From NCBI RefSeq assembly GCF_035083965.1, contig NC_089735.1:9698001-9762000 (forward strand): a DNA stretch of 64,000 bases. The letters run 5' to 3'. This document shows positions 1 to 15,339 of the stretch, one piece after another (the stretch's first letter is position 1; the number at the start of each line of letters is the position of its first letter). Origin of the DNA: Branchiostoma lanceolatum. Lineage: Eukaryota > Chordata > Leptocardii > Amphioxiformes > Branchiostomatidae. The translations under genes were made by a program, and so were the position numbers. Below the pieces are notes generated by a model. That model made no database searches. It was not told the origin of the DNA and saw only the letters and a program-made list of their open reading frames with translations.

Positions 1-1900
1 ACGACAGACAAGAAGCAAAGGTTAATAAACTATTTTCTGGTCAGATCACACAGTGTAGGATGTAAAGGGTAAGTAATAAATCACTACACCCGATTTCCGC
101 CCACTCAGTATTTATAGCATTTAGACATTTTTTGACAAGATGAAGGCATCGTGCATGGATCCAATCATTCGTGTGTTAAGGTTATTGAACCCCCATAGTC
201 TTTTTTGAGGTAGTAGTGGGCTGTCGTCCAGGACACGGTATTGGAAGGAACCAACCCCTCTCCTTAAAGCTTTCACCGTCTTTAAACTTCCCAACTGAAA
301 TAAGGTACCCGTTTTTTATACCCGAGTGGAGTGAGGAAAGTCGTGTAAAGGCCCTATCACAAGGACACATAATTGATGATATGTCAGGGGGTTCAAACCC
401 AAAACACTGGGTTTTGGGCCAAATGTCATAACCGAGGCGCCAACACGACGCCACAACAGTTCGTTGTCAACTATTCGTTGACTTTAAACAAAAAGGTAGA
501 ATACAACCTTTTCTATCCTCCCAATTATTTTTGACATGTTAAAAGCCTTAGATATTTTGTCAAAGTACAAAAGTAATCATAAACTTCCGACCAGTCCTCT
601 GATTCTTGTCAATTCCTTTCAAATTTAGACATCTGCCTAAGGATCCATTGTTTTTCTAAAAAGATCACCAGTAAAACGCAGCACCTGCATGGGTGCCGTG
701 GTTAAAAGGTTTGCTAAATACCACCAAAACCATTTAAGCCACTCACTATTTATACTACTGGTACTACCAACATCGTAAAAGCAATGCCTTACTGCCGTTA
801 AGGCACAATCCAATTATCTTACTTCCTCTACTGTCGATCACTATGCATGTCTAAGGCACCTTTGGGCATTGTTCAAAATAAAAGGCTGATCCATTTGCCA
901 AATGGGACGATTGGGAACAAATCTGTCGAAAGATTTGAAGTTTTCCCATTAATCCAACGATGATGAACGCGTCACAATAGACACCCACTGATGGGCGACT
1001 GGGAATGGCCGATAAATCTCGTAATCCCTGTAGACGAAAAAAACATGCCACGGGCGGTGCTCATTCTCCTTGATTTTTTAAAGTAGCAAGCTGGTGAACA
1101 TTAAAGTGATACTCTTGGGTTCCATTAGCGTCTGGTTTCCTTAACCGAAGCAGTTCAGCACATCACATCAAAACAATGCACTAGAGTTTCATTGCCTGTA
1201 CATATGGTTCCCAATAGATCAATACGTAGATGCAAATGAAAGGCCTCTTAAAGTGTACATCAGCGTCGCCATGTGCACTATGGAGATACATTGGACAACA
1301 ATGAATGGTTTTAGGTTCTTTGCCATCGCAACGCAAAGGCAGAAAATAAATTGTAAATCTGTCGACGATGTGCTGTTTCAGTTTATTCCACTGTGATACT
1401 AACATGACAGATACACGGCGGGTACTGTCAGATCTTCAGTTTCATTGTGTAGAGTTGTGTAATTTGTGATGCAATTTTTAACATTTAAGTGTTAACTAGA
1501 TAGGCAAGAAGAGATAAATACATAAGTAACAGATCATATCATTATCAAAATAGGAAAACTACTTTCAAACAGAACTATTTTACTCGAAGAATCCGCGGCA
1601 GGATAACTGAGGACCCGATTCCTTAGATCAGGTCACCCGTCGAAAGTGTGACATATATAAAGGGTCAAAGGTAGTTGGTAGCAGCACCCGTCCCGGGCAT
1701 ATTTACAGATACATGCATGGTATCTTTAAGCTTTATCAACTGCCTATTTCTTAGATCTATGAGGTAGAATATAAGTACGAAGCAAGCGTTGTATGTTGAT
1801 CTTATTTTACCCAAGTTGTAACAAAGTACAGAGGTCACCCAGGTGACGTCCATGATATATCTTATGGATTTTATCATGATTTTCTGCCGTGTTGTTTCAG
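1..1900. other. Non-coding stretch upstream of GPCR exon
   Basis: I see no recognisable coding exon here on either strand. It is presumably intron of the GPCR gene whose last exon begins at 1901, because that exon needs upstream exons encoding TM1-TM3 and none is visible in this interval. Confidence 0.5.
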
Positions 1901-2552
1901 GTTCTACGCGGTGATACATCCGAACGAGCCCAAATTCACGTCTGAACATAACGGCGTGGTCATCGCCATTGTCTGGGCTCTGGCTGTTATCTTTGCCATT
2001 CCACAGGTAGTAGTCATAGATACCCGGTCATACGTGTCCGTAGACGACAACAGCACGTACACTCTTTGTGTCGAGACATGGCCAAACTACTTCAAACGCG
2101 AGATCTATACTGTATTACTATTCGTTATATTGTATATGTTACCGCTCTGTATCATTGGGTACTTATACCTACGTGTTGGGTTCAAAGTGTGGTGTCGTCC
2201 TGTACCAGGAGGAGGAGAAAGAAACAACGCCAGCCGGCGAAAATACCGAACCATAAAAATGTTGCTCGTCGTTGTAGTTTGCTTTGCAGCATCCTGGCTG
2301 CCGATTCATACCGTCATGCTCATCAACGACTGCGGCAACCCCTCGAATGAACAAAGAAACATAATCTATCACTACGTCTTTCCGATCGCGCACTGGTTCT
2401 CGTATCTTCAAAGCTCCATCAACCCGGTAATATATGGTTACTTTAACAGGAACTATCGCAGGGGGTTCACGGAGTTTTCGTCTACTTTGCGCCGGACCTT
2501 GTCACGAGGTCATGGGGTCGGTAGAAGGAGTCTACCAACTCCTCAGTTGTAA
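1901..2552 (+). CDS. Neuropeptide FF receptor-like GPCR, terminal exon (partial gene)
   Basis: This is the 3' coding exon of a rhodopsin-family peptide receptor in the plasma membrane. It follows a clear acceptor (gttgtttcag) and its first base completes the Arg codon of a DRF/DRY-type motif, giving R-FYAVIHP after TM3. The exon then encodes TM4, an ECL2 with the conserved Cys (LCVETWP), TM5, TM6 with ASWLPIH, TM7 with SSINPVIYGYFN (the NPxxY motif) and a short basic Ser/Arg-rich tail ending in TAA. The TM7 stretch with AHW before SSINPVIYG, then NRNYRRGF, and PKFT after TM3 are closest in my recollection to NPFF/RFamide receptors. A related RFamide or NPY-type receptor is the alternative. 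The ligand class is inferred. TM1-TM3 lie outside the window or were not recognised. Confidence 0.85.
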
Positions 2553-2681
2553 TTAGTGGAACAATTGTATATTGTTTTACTCCACCATTTCAAATAGATT
2601 AGCTCTTCGTTACAATGACTAACGCTTTTAGCAGCTCTTCCCCTAGTAAGGCCCCTAAAAGCTTGATGGCCAATACCTCTT

Positions 2682-3086
2682 AATCAACAGAACTACGAAC
2701 ACCCCACCCTCCTACAGCAGGCCAGACTCGCTCGGTATGTTACCTCCCGCATCGGCCCATGAGTTCGGCTCCTGGTGACGTTACTAACAGTTGTTTATGA
2801 ATAATCAATGAGATAGCCTTATTTGGCACAAACAGCCGTTATTTTGTTCTGAACCAAAAAAAACGAAGTAATACGTAAACTTATTGGGTGATAGCTTCCC
2901 AGCGACCTTTGCGGATTTCTACAAGACGAGCTCGAGGCAATCCCCTGATTGGCTGGAAGCTGTTGTTGTGACGTCACCAGGAGCCGAAATCAAGGTCAAG
3001 AATAACAGGGTCGATGCGGGAGGTAACGTACCCTGAGAGTCGAGCCTGCTGGAGGAGGGTGCGAACATCATAATCCTGTTGATTTA
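2682..3086. mobile_element. Foldback/MITE-like element, ~405 bp
   Basis: The two ends are imperfect inverted copies of about 110 bases. The left arm (taatcaacag..., ~2682-2795) matches the reverse complement of the right arm (~2965-3086), including the shared blocks gttacctcccgcatcg and ggctcctggtgacgt. There is no transposase. It lies just downstream of the GPCR exon. Confidence 0.7.
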
Positions 3087-6000
3087 TGCACAAATTCTAA
3101 CATGGACGAAATACCCTCAAACTGAGACTGTCCGTTGACATGATGTACGAAATTTGATCAGAGGTTTTTATAGTGATAGAAACTCCTAAGCTGACATAAT
3201 GGACTGATTTTCAGATCGATAAAGAATCCCAAGCTCCTATTGGTACTCTCCATTTTCTATTAGTCCCCTGCCTTTGTGCTGAAAGGCCAAAAGCTCCCAG
3301 GGAGGGGGGGGGGGTTGGCAAACAGCGAGAGACTGTAATAAGGGAACGCTGGCTAAGTTCAATGTGAGTTCGACGGGGGGATTAATATAAGTTTCACAAC
3401 TGTAAGCATAGTGCATTGTGGTTTTGAAAAGTGTGGTTTGCAATCAATTTTCATATTGTCGTTTGAACGGGTATGTTGTTATGGTGTTGAAATTTGTTTC
3501 AATGTCCCAAGAAGCGTTGTCATGTAAAAGTACAATAACAGTACAGGTTTGAAATGTTGATAGTGTCAATCGTTTACAGTAGAAAACGATAGATCAGCTT
3601 TCATCTAAAGTTTGGGTTGTAGGGAAAAGCTTTCTGGGTGGTCACAATTTTAAAGACGACCGGCCTCTACAGTTAAAACGTAAAGAACACTTCTAGTATA
3701 ACATATTGGTCTTGGTAACTTTGTGATCACGTGAAGAAGAGCATGACTGTGTATTTGTTGCACTGATGTGGAGAAAACGATATTGTGAATGCAACCTTTC
3801 AGGACTTTGATAAAAACGAAACATTGCAATACAAACAGTGTCACTCGTGCTATTTTGTGTGTATATGCTATAACGAGTGTCATATTGTCAGTTGCTTTGT
3901 CAGGCTGTGGACCAATCACGTGTTCCGACCTTCGCTCATATTTGTTGACTTGAAGAAGGGCAATCGAGCGGGACATTGCGGAGATGGGTTGCGGACAACA
4001 ACAGATACAAAACTGTGAACAATGACAACCTGCCCCCGTGTTATATACACTTATTTGCGGCGTTGGGGATGATGATGATTATAGTAATACAGCCATAACG
4101 TCATCCGCATAAGTTAAGGAAGCAAAACACGTGCATTTCTTACCTGGCAATGATGATGCACACTTTGTTTTAAATAATCCGTCCGTTTGAAAATGCTTTA
4201 TACTAGCATTCTCAACGCATTCACTTATTTAGTCGGTAGTCGATTTATTCGGTGGTCACAGGTCACTGGTATAGGCGTTAGGTCAACGTTAACACATCGA
4301 ATGGGTCATTAACATTTAAATGTAATGGCTGATGCATCAAGCCCACAGAGAACTCGGCAAGGCTAGCATGAATGTTTTAAATCCACGCCAGTCAGAAGTA
4401 TTGGATATATGTGCCTCACAGTGCCAAGCAATAAAACAAAGTTCCTGTAGGCTGCTGCTGTCAGACTAGAACCCATGATAAATCACATGGCTCGTGGTAT
4501 GATCGAAAAACCCACACGAAATAGCTGACAAGGATAATTCCTTATCTATGAAGACAATATGAGCACGGTACAATCGCTGAACCCAATATAAAAGAAAACA
4601 CGTAAGTACGGCAATAGGAAATTAAAACAAAAAAGGTGGTGGTTGATAATATAGCGCATCACTATATCGTTTAAAAACGGATTAACAACTAAAATTCAAA
4701 GCTGTTTGGATTAGCGTTTACTTCATAAACCTCAAAGCCCTATTCGAGTGCCGCCGTTTATCTTTATCCATATCTTATTGGAAATCGTGATTTTAAAGGT
4801 TGGAACCTTGAAAACGAATGAAGGATCAACTGACACGGATGACGAAATACGAGCTAGAACGCCACTGCATAAAATCCCTACGCCAAATAATATGTCAACG
4901 ACAGATACACTACTTTCAAATATTGGATCGTTTCATCATTGAAGAGGATATCTATACCCCAGGTTCAAAATCATAAAGACACCGATTCAAGAGAAGAAAA
5001 AAATCAATGTATGCCACGACAGCGCCATTATTCAAAGGACCTAAAAGTCAATGCCCTGGAGTAGCAGCAGCCAATGTGGTTAGGTTACAGTTACACTATA
5101 TGATCGGGTTAGGGGTGGGCTTCTAAGTATTTCACATGACTTGAAACTTGGTCGTGGCTCCTTTTTCAATAAACGATGTTGCACTTGTTATGTGTGACGC
5201 AGCGACGTCAAGCGGTTTTCAAAACGCTGCATACCATTTGCTGCCTGTTATTTCAATTAGATACTTTGAGTGTGTAGCATCCAATTGTTTGTTAATATTA
5301 AATAAATGTTATTTCTCTCGGTATGCAAAGCTGAGGTGCAATGTATAATATAAAGTACAAAAGTTAATGTATAATATAAAGTACAATTATATATAGTAGA
5401 GTAAGATCAGTAGTCGAATGACATGTGGTCTGCAATCCGATGAAGGCCAGGATGTCATTTATCGATAACTTGTAGCATCCGTACCCCCTCCTAGATCCTA
5501 ATTTCAATTCAAAGTAAATCCCACAGGCTTATAATTCTGAGTTTAAAGGTCGCTATTGCCACATATACCAGAAGACCCATTTAACTAAAAAAAAACTATG
5601 CCTACTAGAAGTAGTGCACCATCAACATTAAAATGTAGCGTCCGTATCCCCATTTGAGGCTTTAACAAAACAAATTGCTATCAAATCTGCTTTAATTAAT
5701 ACATCAATAAAAGTTTTATCAAATGCACATAGAAATGTGACTTCTTCATGAATTTGGATTATGTTTGTTCTGATTTCTCTCCACAATTCCACACCAGCCT
5801 TCATAAATGGTATTTTACAATGCAGCCACAAAGTAGTTTAGAGGCCTCTATTGCAACATAGCGAACTGGAAAAGAATTGCAGCGAGACGCAGAAGACGAA
5901 CTACTCATCCTGACGCAGGCGATTCACCTAGTGACGAGACCTAATCAAGTAAGTACCAAGTAAGTATTGCAACATATTAAACACCACTTGAACCATTGGA

Positions 6001-7075
6001 TCATAAAGACCGCAAAATAACAGCCAACATCAAAAATTCAAAATGTAGCGTCCGTGCCCCCATTTGATGTTTCTAGCAAATCACTATCCAATGTTCTAAA
6101 AATATGACTTGATATCTACATTAATAACAACTCCAACAATAAAAACAGCGGTGACAAACGAAATCCCTACTTGAGGTCGTGGATAAGATACTTTAATAAA
6201 AACAAATATAAAATCATAGGTGAATATTGATAAAGAACACCATCATTGAAATGTGCATGTATTTATTCTGATACAATAGCACGTTAAAAATAGTAGGTTA
6301 AAAGCTATGACTAATAGTGACAAAAAACATTCCATCATAATTGAGGTATTGTACATGCACCTGTGCTACATTGTGAGAAAATCCACCAGCTCCTCAATCT
6401 GTCAAACGTAAAACATATTGTTGTTTCCCACAAAATATACAAAAAAATGTGCAGGGTTAGGCATGTATGTTCCACTATGTCTCGCTAGAGGCCCTTTCTG
6501 CAAAAGCGTAACCGTTCATGTTGACCATTAAGAACGGGAGATCAGCCTTGTAGTGATTTTAGGAAATTGACATATATTGTAAGTAGGTAATAAACAGCAA
6601 ACTCCCTGCTCGAAACAAAGTTATCCATGATCAGCTTTTCACCATATGTAAAAATATGATATTATCATTATTCAAGGTTAAAAACTTATCATTATTGCTC
6701 AGCAGCTAAAATATTTATCCAAAATCCTATCACCAACCAATAAGAAGTGAGTGTAAATGTATTACCATTCCTGTATATATATTATCATTCCAGTATATGC
6801 AAAATCATGATTATGTGTCTTCCGTTTCAATATGAAACGTTCTATGAAACATATTAAAACGATCTTTAAAGCTATTTCTAGAAGAAATACCTTAAACCAT
6901 TGGGCAAAAAAGCTTCTAATTCTCTACAAAATGCTTGCTCTTCTTCACATCGCGTGGCCCCTGTTCAGTTTTTATTATTTTAGACATCCGAGAGGTAGTA
7001 AAAATATCCCTCACATTTTAAACCTAGAATGTTAAAAATGGAGAAAAAAAATTATGTTGCCTGGCAGTTAAGTGT
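3087..7075. other. Intergenic DNA without recognised gene
   Basis: I recognise no exon. It holds a 24-base direct repeat (atgtataatataaagtaca, twice in 5340-5390). It also holds two copies about 410 bases apart of a short block beginning aaaatgtagcgtccgt (~5632 and ~6042), each followed by ccccatttga. There is a G-run near 3302. Confidence 0.4.
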
Positions 7076-9172
<2,097 letters not shown>

Positions 9173-9986
9173 GGCTGAAACAACAAATATTTTCACAGTT
9201 TTCTAAATATATAGTGGTACAGAAAACAACGTCTTAATCAATTGTGGTTACGTTAAACATTCTAGACGTTACACAAATATAGACAGGATACCACAGGCAA
9301 AGCGGTCGAACCTAAGACTGAGGACGAAGCATGACGAGTTTTCGTCAGCAATTTTTACCATTCAGTCATTACAATCAAGAAAGTATAGCTTTCTTTAAAA
9401 GCTCAAATGCTAAAAGATAGGCAAAAATACGGACATCATAAAATAGTGACTGTCGTAGTTCTTTTTACCGTAGTTCTGTCACAAGTGCTAGTCGTCCTTT
9501 TGAAATCCGGCATGCGTTTGAGTGGCACATATGGGGTCTCCAAACAGTTCTGATTGAGTCTTAGCCCTGTGTTCTATACGTGCTTTTGTAACACTTAGTG
9601 CAACTTTCCTGTAGTGCACTTCCCGTCCCCTTCTTCTGCTTGGATATTAGTCTCACACGAAGGCTCCGTAGACATGTATCCATGGCGAAATGTCACAGAT
9701 CAGATTAAACCTCAAAGGAACCACAGTCCTCGAGGCTAAAGAGCTTTTCATCGCCACAGTCGCTTTTGTCAACAAAGACAACATGGCGTCGTGTCCTGAG
9801 ATTTCAAATTTGTGAATTTGCCGGCTTTGTTGACTTTGTTAGTGTTTCAACTAGACATGTACTTTAAATTTTACACCTTGCCATACAATAATTTCGAAGT
9901 GAATACGTTTTAACAGAATGTTAATGTACAATAAGCACTTTATCTACGCATGGTCGGTTACACTCAAAAGAAATGACACGAAACGC

Positions 9987-10671
9987 CGGGTCTCCAGAAA
10001 GTGCGAAATGGAACGAAATGGAACGAAATGGAACGAAAGGGAACGAAAGGGAACGAAATGGAACGAAATGGACCGGAATGGAACGAAATGGAACTAACTA
10101 AAACAGCATATGTAACATTATGAAATGAAATACCCGTAGATAGTGAAATATAACGAACTTTGTAACATTCACAATAAACAGGGAGTGACACTATCTTACA
10201 TACAGAAGTGAGTGGTAAATAAATAATATGACGTGTTTTATTTCTTGAATCTATTTGATAATATTAGATACAACGTTTTTGCCGCGTTTATGTGGCTCCG
10301 CGTGCAAAGAGATGTTTACCAACGATCTACAAATGAACTGCTGCAAATAGCAGGGAAAACGAGCAAACGGAACTGAGTATCGAAGTAAGGACTAGATTAT
10401 ACAGAAGTTAATGGCGACATTGCATCTCATAATTCACCAAAAGGGCACGGGGCAAGCTTAATTTTATCATTTAAACAGCGTGTTTGCGTGTTGCGGGACG
10501 GAACCGCTCTTGTTGCCGACGTCGGGCGCGGTTACATGTTTTCGGGGATTCGTCGGAAATGTCGGCGTGCTACCGACAGGTTGAATCAAACTCCAACTTT
10601 CTGGATATTTACATCTTTCCATTTCGTTCCATTTCGTCCATTTCGTTCCATTTCGCACTTTCTGGGGACCG
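9987..10671. mobile_element. Non-autonomous DNA transposon, 685 bp, 8-bp TSD
   Basis: The element starts cgggtctccagaaagtgcg and ends with the inverted form cgcactttctggggaccg. It is flanked by a perfect 8-base duplication cgaaacgc (9979-9986 and 10672-10679). Just inside each end is an array of the 10-mer ggaacgaaat, longest on the left (~10008-10095). The interior is related to the element at 15340-16728. An 8-bp target duplication is typical of hAT-type elements, but the termini are not the usual CAG type, so superfamily assignment is open. Confidence 0.85.
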
Positions 10672-11690
10672 CGAAACGCGCCCACCCCTAAGCTAGAAGT
10701 GACCGAGCGGTCGAATGGATTATGACACATGGGCACCGCGATATTTTCATCATATAAATCTAGATATTGCGTCGTCTTTGACAGAAAGTTTACTTATAGC
10801 TCCTTCTTATAACACAAAACTACTACAGAAATGAAAATTCATGCCTAATCAGTCTGTGTTTTGGGACGGTCATGGCTCCTTGGTGATAGGAAACATGGCT
10901 GACGAGTTTGGCTTCACATTGCCTAACACTTCACAACCTGGTACGAAAGAGATCGTGCCCTTTCTTTTAATCGAGTCGGCAGGAATCTTGGTTTTCTTTT
11001 TTACGTGTACGAATGTTTATCAGCCTTGTCATAGCAAGGCGCGAGACTGCCTTACAGATCGAATGACAAGTATTTCCGGAATCCCGGTTGCAGCTGCACT
11101 AGCTGTACGGCCAGTACTGCCCTCTTACACGTTGTCTTAACGATCGCAATGCAAAGTTACAGACGTGAGAAACTCTTATACTTGTTGCAGAATTCTCCAC
11201 CAAAAAGACCTATGTGAAACATGTCTATCTCTTCCTTCCTGACCAGCTGGGGTAACGTTTGGGGGGTGAAAAATGAGACGGATCCACCATATGCATATGC
11301 ATGATATCGGTTAGCAGCGAACTTGTAAGTTGCTACACACTTACCTAAACACTTGCGTCTCTACCAAATTAAGGAATGTGGACACTTCAGAGCGGTCCCT
11401 TGTCTTGTTTTGACTCGGCTGGGTAGGAATATGTCGACACAGGAGGCAAAATACGGACGGCAAGTCGGATTTACAGTGGCGGAGTAGTCGAGGACATCAC
11501 AGACTGTCACCTCATGAAATATGCATGACCCAGGCCACACCCCTGGGTAATTAGCCATGCTGGAAGAGCGCATTACAAGAAAAGGGGGAATCTTCCTTGA
11601 TTACCGGTCTTGAAAATTCGTGATTGGCTTTTTTATGTATTAGGCTGAAGCTTTTTGATTTGGTCTGACTTTTTTTTCTGTTCCGTCCAT

Positions 11691-11734
<44 letters not shown>

Positions 11735-12493
11735 TGTGTTTTGGTTTTTATGATGCTATAATTAGTACCGCTGTTTACAATTTAGTAGCTCCTCGCAACT
11801 TGACAACCAAGATCACACACACACGATACGGACTAGAAGCGAATGAAAATGAAGGATATTTTAATAAATCCATACGACAACTCTGTTATCCATATTTAGT
11901 CTGTGCACTCAATATGTGTCAATGTAAAGAAATATCTTCGATACATTGCACTGTGACGTGCTTTATGCTTGTTTATATACAGGCCGCAAAGTTTAGATTC
12001 TTGATTCCAGAAATGCTAGAATTCAGATACCACTCTTTTCATTTCACACAACACCCATATACTATATATTTGGTAACCCTTAACAAGAAGTAAAAATTCC
12101 TCTAGATCACATTTCTAAATTGGCAACCCTGCTAAAATGATGTGACAACCAATACACTAAATCTTTTAAGAACTTAAGCTAACAATAGCTCACCATAGAC
12201 GCTGCCAACAGGAGAATGGTTACACAATAACTAGGAGCATCATTCATGGTGTAACTTGATTAAAATGCCCTCTAATCTGTGCTCTTATATCTAAAGAGCC
12301 TCAGCATTGGAGAAAAAACACAGAGCCTTAATAACAAGGCCTTGTGAAAATGAAAAGCTCATTTCTAGAATCATGAACACAAATGTCTAAAACACCAATT
12401 GTAGAATAAAGCACAAAATTCAGACGAATCTATTTCATAAACTCGCTAAGTATATGCAGATGGCGAGTTGTTGAATTGAGGTTCTTCAGCTCC
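10672..12493. other. Intergenic stretch between LITAF-like genes 1 and 2
   Basis: No convincing exon. A plus-strand open frame from 10894 (MADEFGFTLPN...) lacks any recognised domain or splice context, so I do not call it. A (TG)n microsatellite sits at 11695-11731. Confidence 0.4.
11695..11731. repeat. (TG)n microsatellite
   Basis: Uninterrupted tg dinucleotides over about 37 bases. Confidence 0.95.
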
Positions 12494-14663
12494 TTATTTG
12501 GCAATCTTGTAGGTGGCCACGTGCGCCTTGCAGTTGGGACAGGTGTGCTTGGTGTCCTTGAAGTTGGCCATACAGCACGGGACGCAACACCCCAGCCAGA
12601 ACACCGGGAACGACAATCTAAACAGTATATGAAAAACAAAAGGTCATCATGACCCTAGCCTGACTAAATCGCGCTCCAAACGGCCGGCCCGACGGTTACC
12701 GTCACCCGAGCACCCCCCGGTAACCTCCCAGGCCAGCTAGAGATTGTGCAAACACAGGCTAGGTATGACCCTACTCGTACGTGTATACACCATTATCTAC
12801 TGATAAACCTACATTAGCCTATATACCAGACAACACAATTTAAAAAAGCCCACGGAGATATTCCTAATCCACCCATATAACGAACGTACATATAGGTTAG
12901 CTTTGTACTATTCCCTGGGCCTTCACATATCGTGAAAAGCAATCACTTGCTTACGTAAACGGCCCTAAAGAAAGTAATTTGAAAGCTGTCTCACAGTAAG
13001 ACACCAACATAAAGTCATGCCCACAGCACGACCGTAGACAGACACTCTAATAGCGCACCATTCAAGACAGATGTTAAAGATGATTGACGTTTTTTTTGCA
13101 TTCGTGGCTTACATCATATCATATTTGTTAATTTCCGAGCCTCTGAAAAGCAATTACCCTCTCTGCATGCATTTTTAACGCGAGGAATAAGCCCGGGATA
13201 CAGCGTAAGGCTAACCTATATGTACGTTTGTTGTCTATGTGGATTAGAAATATCTTTGTGTGTGTTTTTTCAAGTTTGAAATCTTGAGATTTGGTCGAGA
13301 GAGAGAGAAAGAGAGAGAGGGGGGAGAAGGCGAGAGACAGAGGGAGAGAGAGAGAGAGTACTTTATATTGCTTTTCTAAGTGTGTAGTGTATCTGTACTG
13401 TACATCTATATACAAAAGTCTATATACTAGTAACCAGTATACAAGTACATGCCATTGCGTTACATGATTGAAAAAAGCGATTTTCTACCACTTACCCAAT
13501 CAGGAATACCATCCCTGCGACATACCAGGCGAACTTGCCGACCTTTTTCTCGGCTACCGTATCGATAACCTGCTGACAGGATGGACACTTCACCCTCACG
13601 GACACTCGGCTGCGCTCAGGGGGGTCAGGGATGATCACTGGCACCCCAGCTGGCTGCGGAACTAAAACAAAATTAAGAAATAATTAAGAAATAGTAAGAA
13701 GAAATGGTTCTTAATCACTCTGTTTGGTACTTTCTAAATCTTCAATCATTGCCATGAACTTTTCGGATATATGCAGTCTCTAACACCAATGCGAACATGT
13801 AACGTTACATCGTTCAACTCTCTCAAAACAAGGTACATAGTTATGTACATGTACTTGTGGAATTAGAACAGAAAAGAAGTATCCATACTAGCGGGAGTAG
13901 CGTGCGTAGTCCCGTGGTTAGCGATCTTGCCTCTGGAACTAGAAGCATCCAAAATTCGATCCCGGCTGTGTCGCTCACCCGACATGCACGCTACCGGAAA
14001 GGATCGCAGTCCTTAGGACGGGACGTTAAGCCGTGGTCTACTGTTCATTGTGCTATTCGAAAAGAGCTAGGGGAATTTCCCCGGTACAATGAACCTGTAA
14101 ATACTAGTACTGTACATAGCGTCTGTCTTCTTCTCTGTCACGACCAGTGGAAGATTACCTCTTCAGTGAGCTAAAACTGGATCGAGATTACTTCCCTTTC
14201 CTTTTTTACTAAAAGGTGCGTCTCTGAAAATGTGTTATTCCTGAACACTGATCTATTAGAATGTTAACAAATCACATGTTCCTTTTTTTTTAAACATTGA
14301 AGCTTACGTAGCAACGTTACGTAAGTTGTACCACGACTTACCTGCATTATAAACGATATTTCCAGCTGCTACGGCTGGCTGCCCAGGCTGGAATGGAAAT
14401 TTTTAAGAATTCATAACTCAATATACTGCACTTTTCTACTAATAGCAACACTACTATACTAAACAATCATGCCAAAATTGATAACAAGTTGCGTTACCAA
14501 CAAGCTATTAACATGCATGTACTATCTGTAAGTCTTATACCATTTAGAGAGATGGCAAACAGACTATATCATGTGAATGGTAGCCGTTAATAGCTTCACG
14601 TACTTCTGGCTGGCCAGGAAGGGTAGACGTTTGCCTCTCTCGTAGTTCCGCTTTTTCCGCCAT
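12494..14663 (-). CDS. LITAF/CDIP1-like membrane protein 2 (4 exons, 131 aa)
   Basis: Coding exons are 14663-14604, 14387-14342, 13661-13496 and 12617-12494, with phases 0, 1 and 2 joining to 396 bases. The short N-terminus ([11 protein letters not shown]... then PGQP) lacks the PPxY motif of its neighbours. The LITAF domain is complete: [11 protein letters not shown], a hydrophobic segment including [13 protein letters not shown] and [10 protein letters not shown], and [10 protein letters not shown], ending YKIAK. The first coding exon carries 15 bases of 5' UTR after the acceptor tttacag. The domain is split by a phase-2 intron at exactly the same Gly as in genes 1 and 3, so the three genes are tandem duplicates. 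The middle intron hosts a SINE, and the last intron hosts a repeat shared with 17.8 kb. Confidence 0.92.
12928..13182. repeat. Dispersed repeat, copy A (~250 bp)
   Basis: This copy begins atcgtgaaaagcaatcac. It is clearly similar (roughly 80-85% by eye) and in the same orientation as 17812-18067. It lies in the last intron of LITAF-like gene 2, whereas copy B is intergenic, so it is a dispersed repeat rather than a conserved intron. Confidence 0.75.
13293..13358. repeat. (GA)n low-complexity tract
   Basis: Imperfect gagaga run in the last intron of LITAF-like gene 2. Confidence 0.9.
13893..14205 (+). mobile_element. tRNA-derived SINE
   Basis: The 5' part has an A-box-like block (cccgtggttagcgatcttgc, ~13911) and a B box (aattcgatcccggc, ~13953) at tRNA-like spacing. 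A non-tRNA body follows, containing ggacgggacgttaagccgtg. It cannot fold as a full tRNA and continues well beyond tRNA length. It lies in the intron between exons 2 and 3 of LITAF-like gene 2, antisense to that gene. Confidence 0.75.
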
Positions 14664-14752
14664 GTCCGCTCCAAAGTACTGTAAAAGGAAATGGCAACGC
14701 CGAAGAATAGTCAGTTAACTGTGGACTTGCCACTTGTTGATACAATGTTTAT

Positions 14753-14904
14753 TTGTATGTGTATGTGCGGTGTGTAGTGTGTGTGCGTATGTGTGTGTGG
14801 CTGCGTGTATGTGTGCGAATGTTTGTGCTTGTATGTTTGTCTGTGTGTTTGTGTGTGTATGTGTGTAACGTTATCTGTTTTCATGTGAATGTGCGTGTGT
14901 GTGT

Positions 14905-14946
<42 letters not shown>

Positions 14947-14948
14947 AT
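14753..14948. repeat. (TG)n-rich tract
   Basis: An interrupted then pure tg repeat about 200 bases long, starting roughly 90 bases upstream of the start codon of LITAF-like gene 2. The apparent open frame across it is a low-complexity artefact. Confidence 0.95.
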
Positions 14949-15339
14949 GCGTGTTGCCTATATTGTAAGTTTCACATCCCTAAGCCATGCCTAAGATAGA
15001 GGCTACCAATTCAAGAAACTTGTCCCCCCAAACAAAACCACCTGGCCCCCAGCCATATCATTGTAAACACAACACAATGGCGTCGTCTTCTCATATTACA
15101 GGCCTCGTGACAATTCGTCACTGTGTGTTTGACAATTGCTACATGTGTCCATAGAGAAACACGGCTCAACATTTTCAATATAGAATGTAATACTAAGTCT
15201 TGAATGAACCTAAATTCCAAAAAATCAGCGTATCTGTCACTAACTTTCTTAGTTCTCTGAAATAAGGCTGTGAATACAAAGCAAAGGTGTCGTCGTTCCA
15301 GTTGCGTGCTTATGCAACTTCGTCCGACCGGACGCTCGC

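Noticed and set aside
10841..11140. 99-codon plus-strand frame (MADEFGFTLPN from 10894)
   Set aside because: Has a hydrophobic stretch but no homologue I recognise and no exon partners; too weak to call.
13893..13975. tRNA gene
   Set aside because: Has A- and B-box-like blocks but no complete cloverleaf, and continues into a SINE body.
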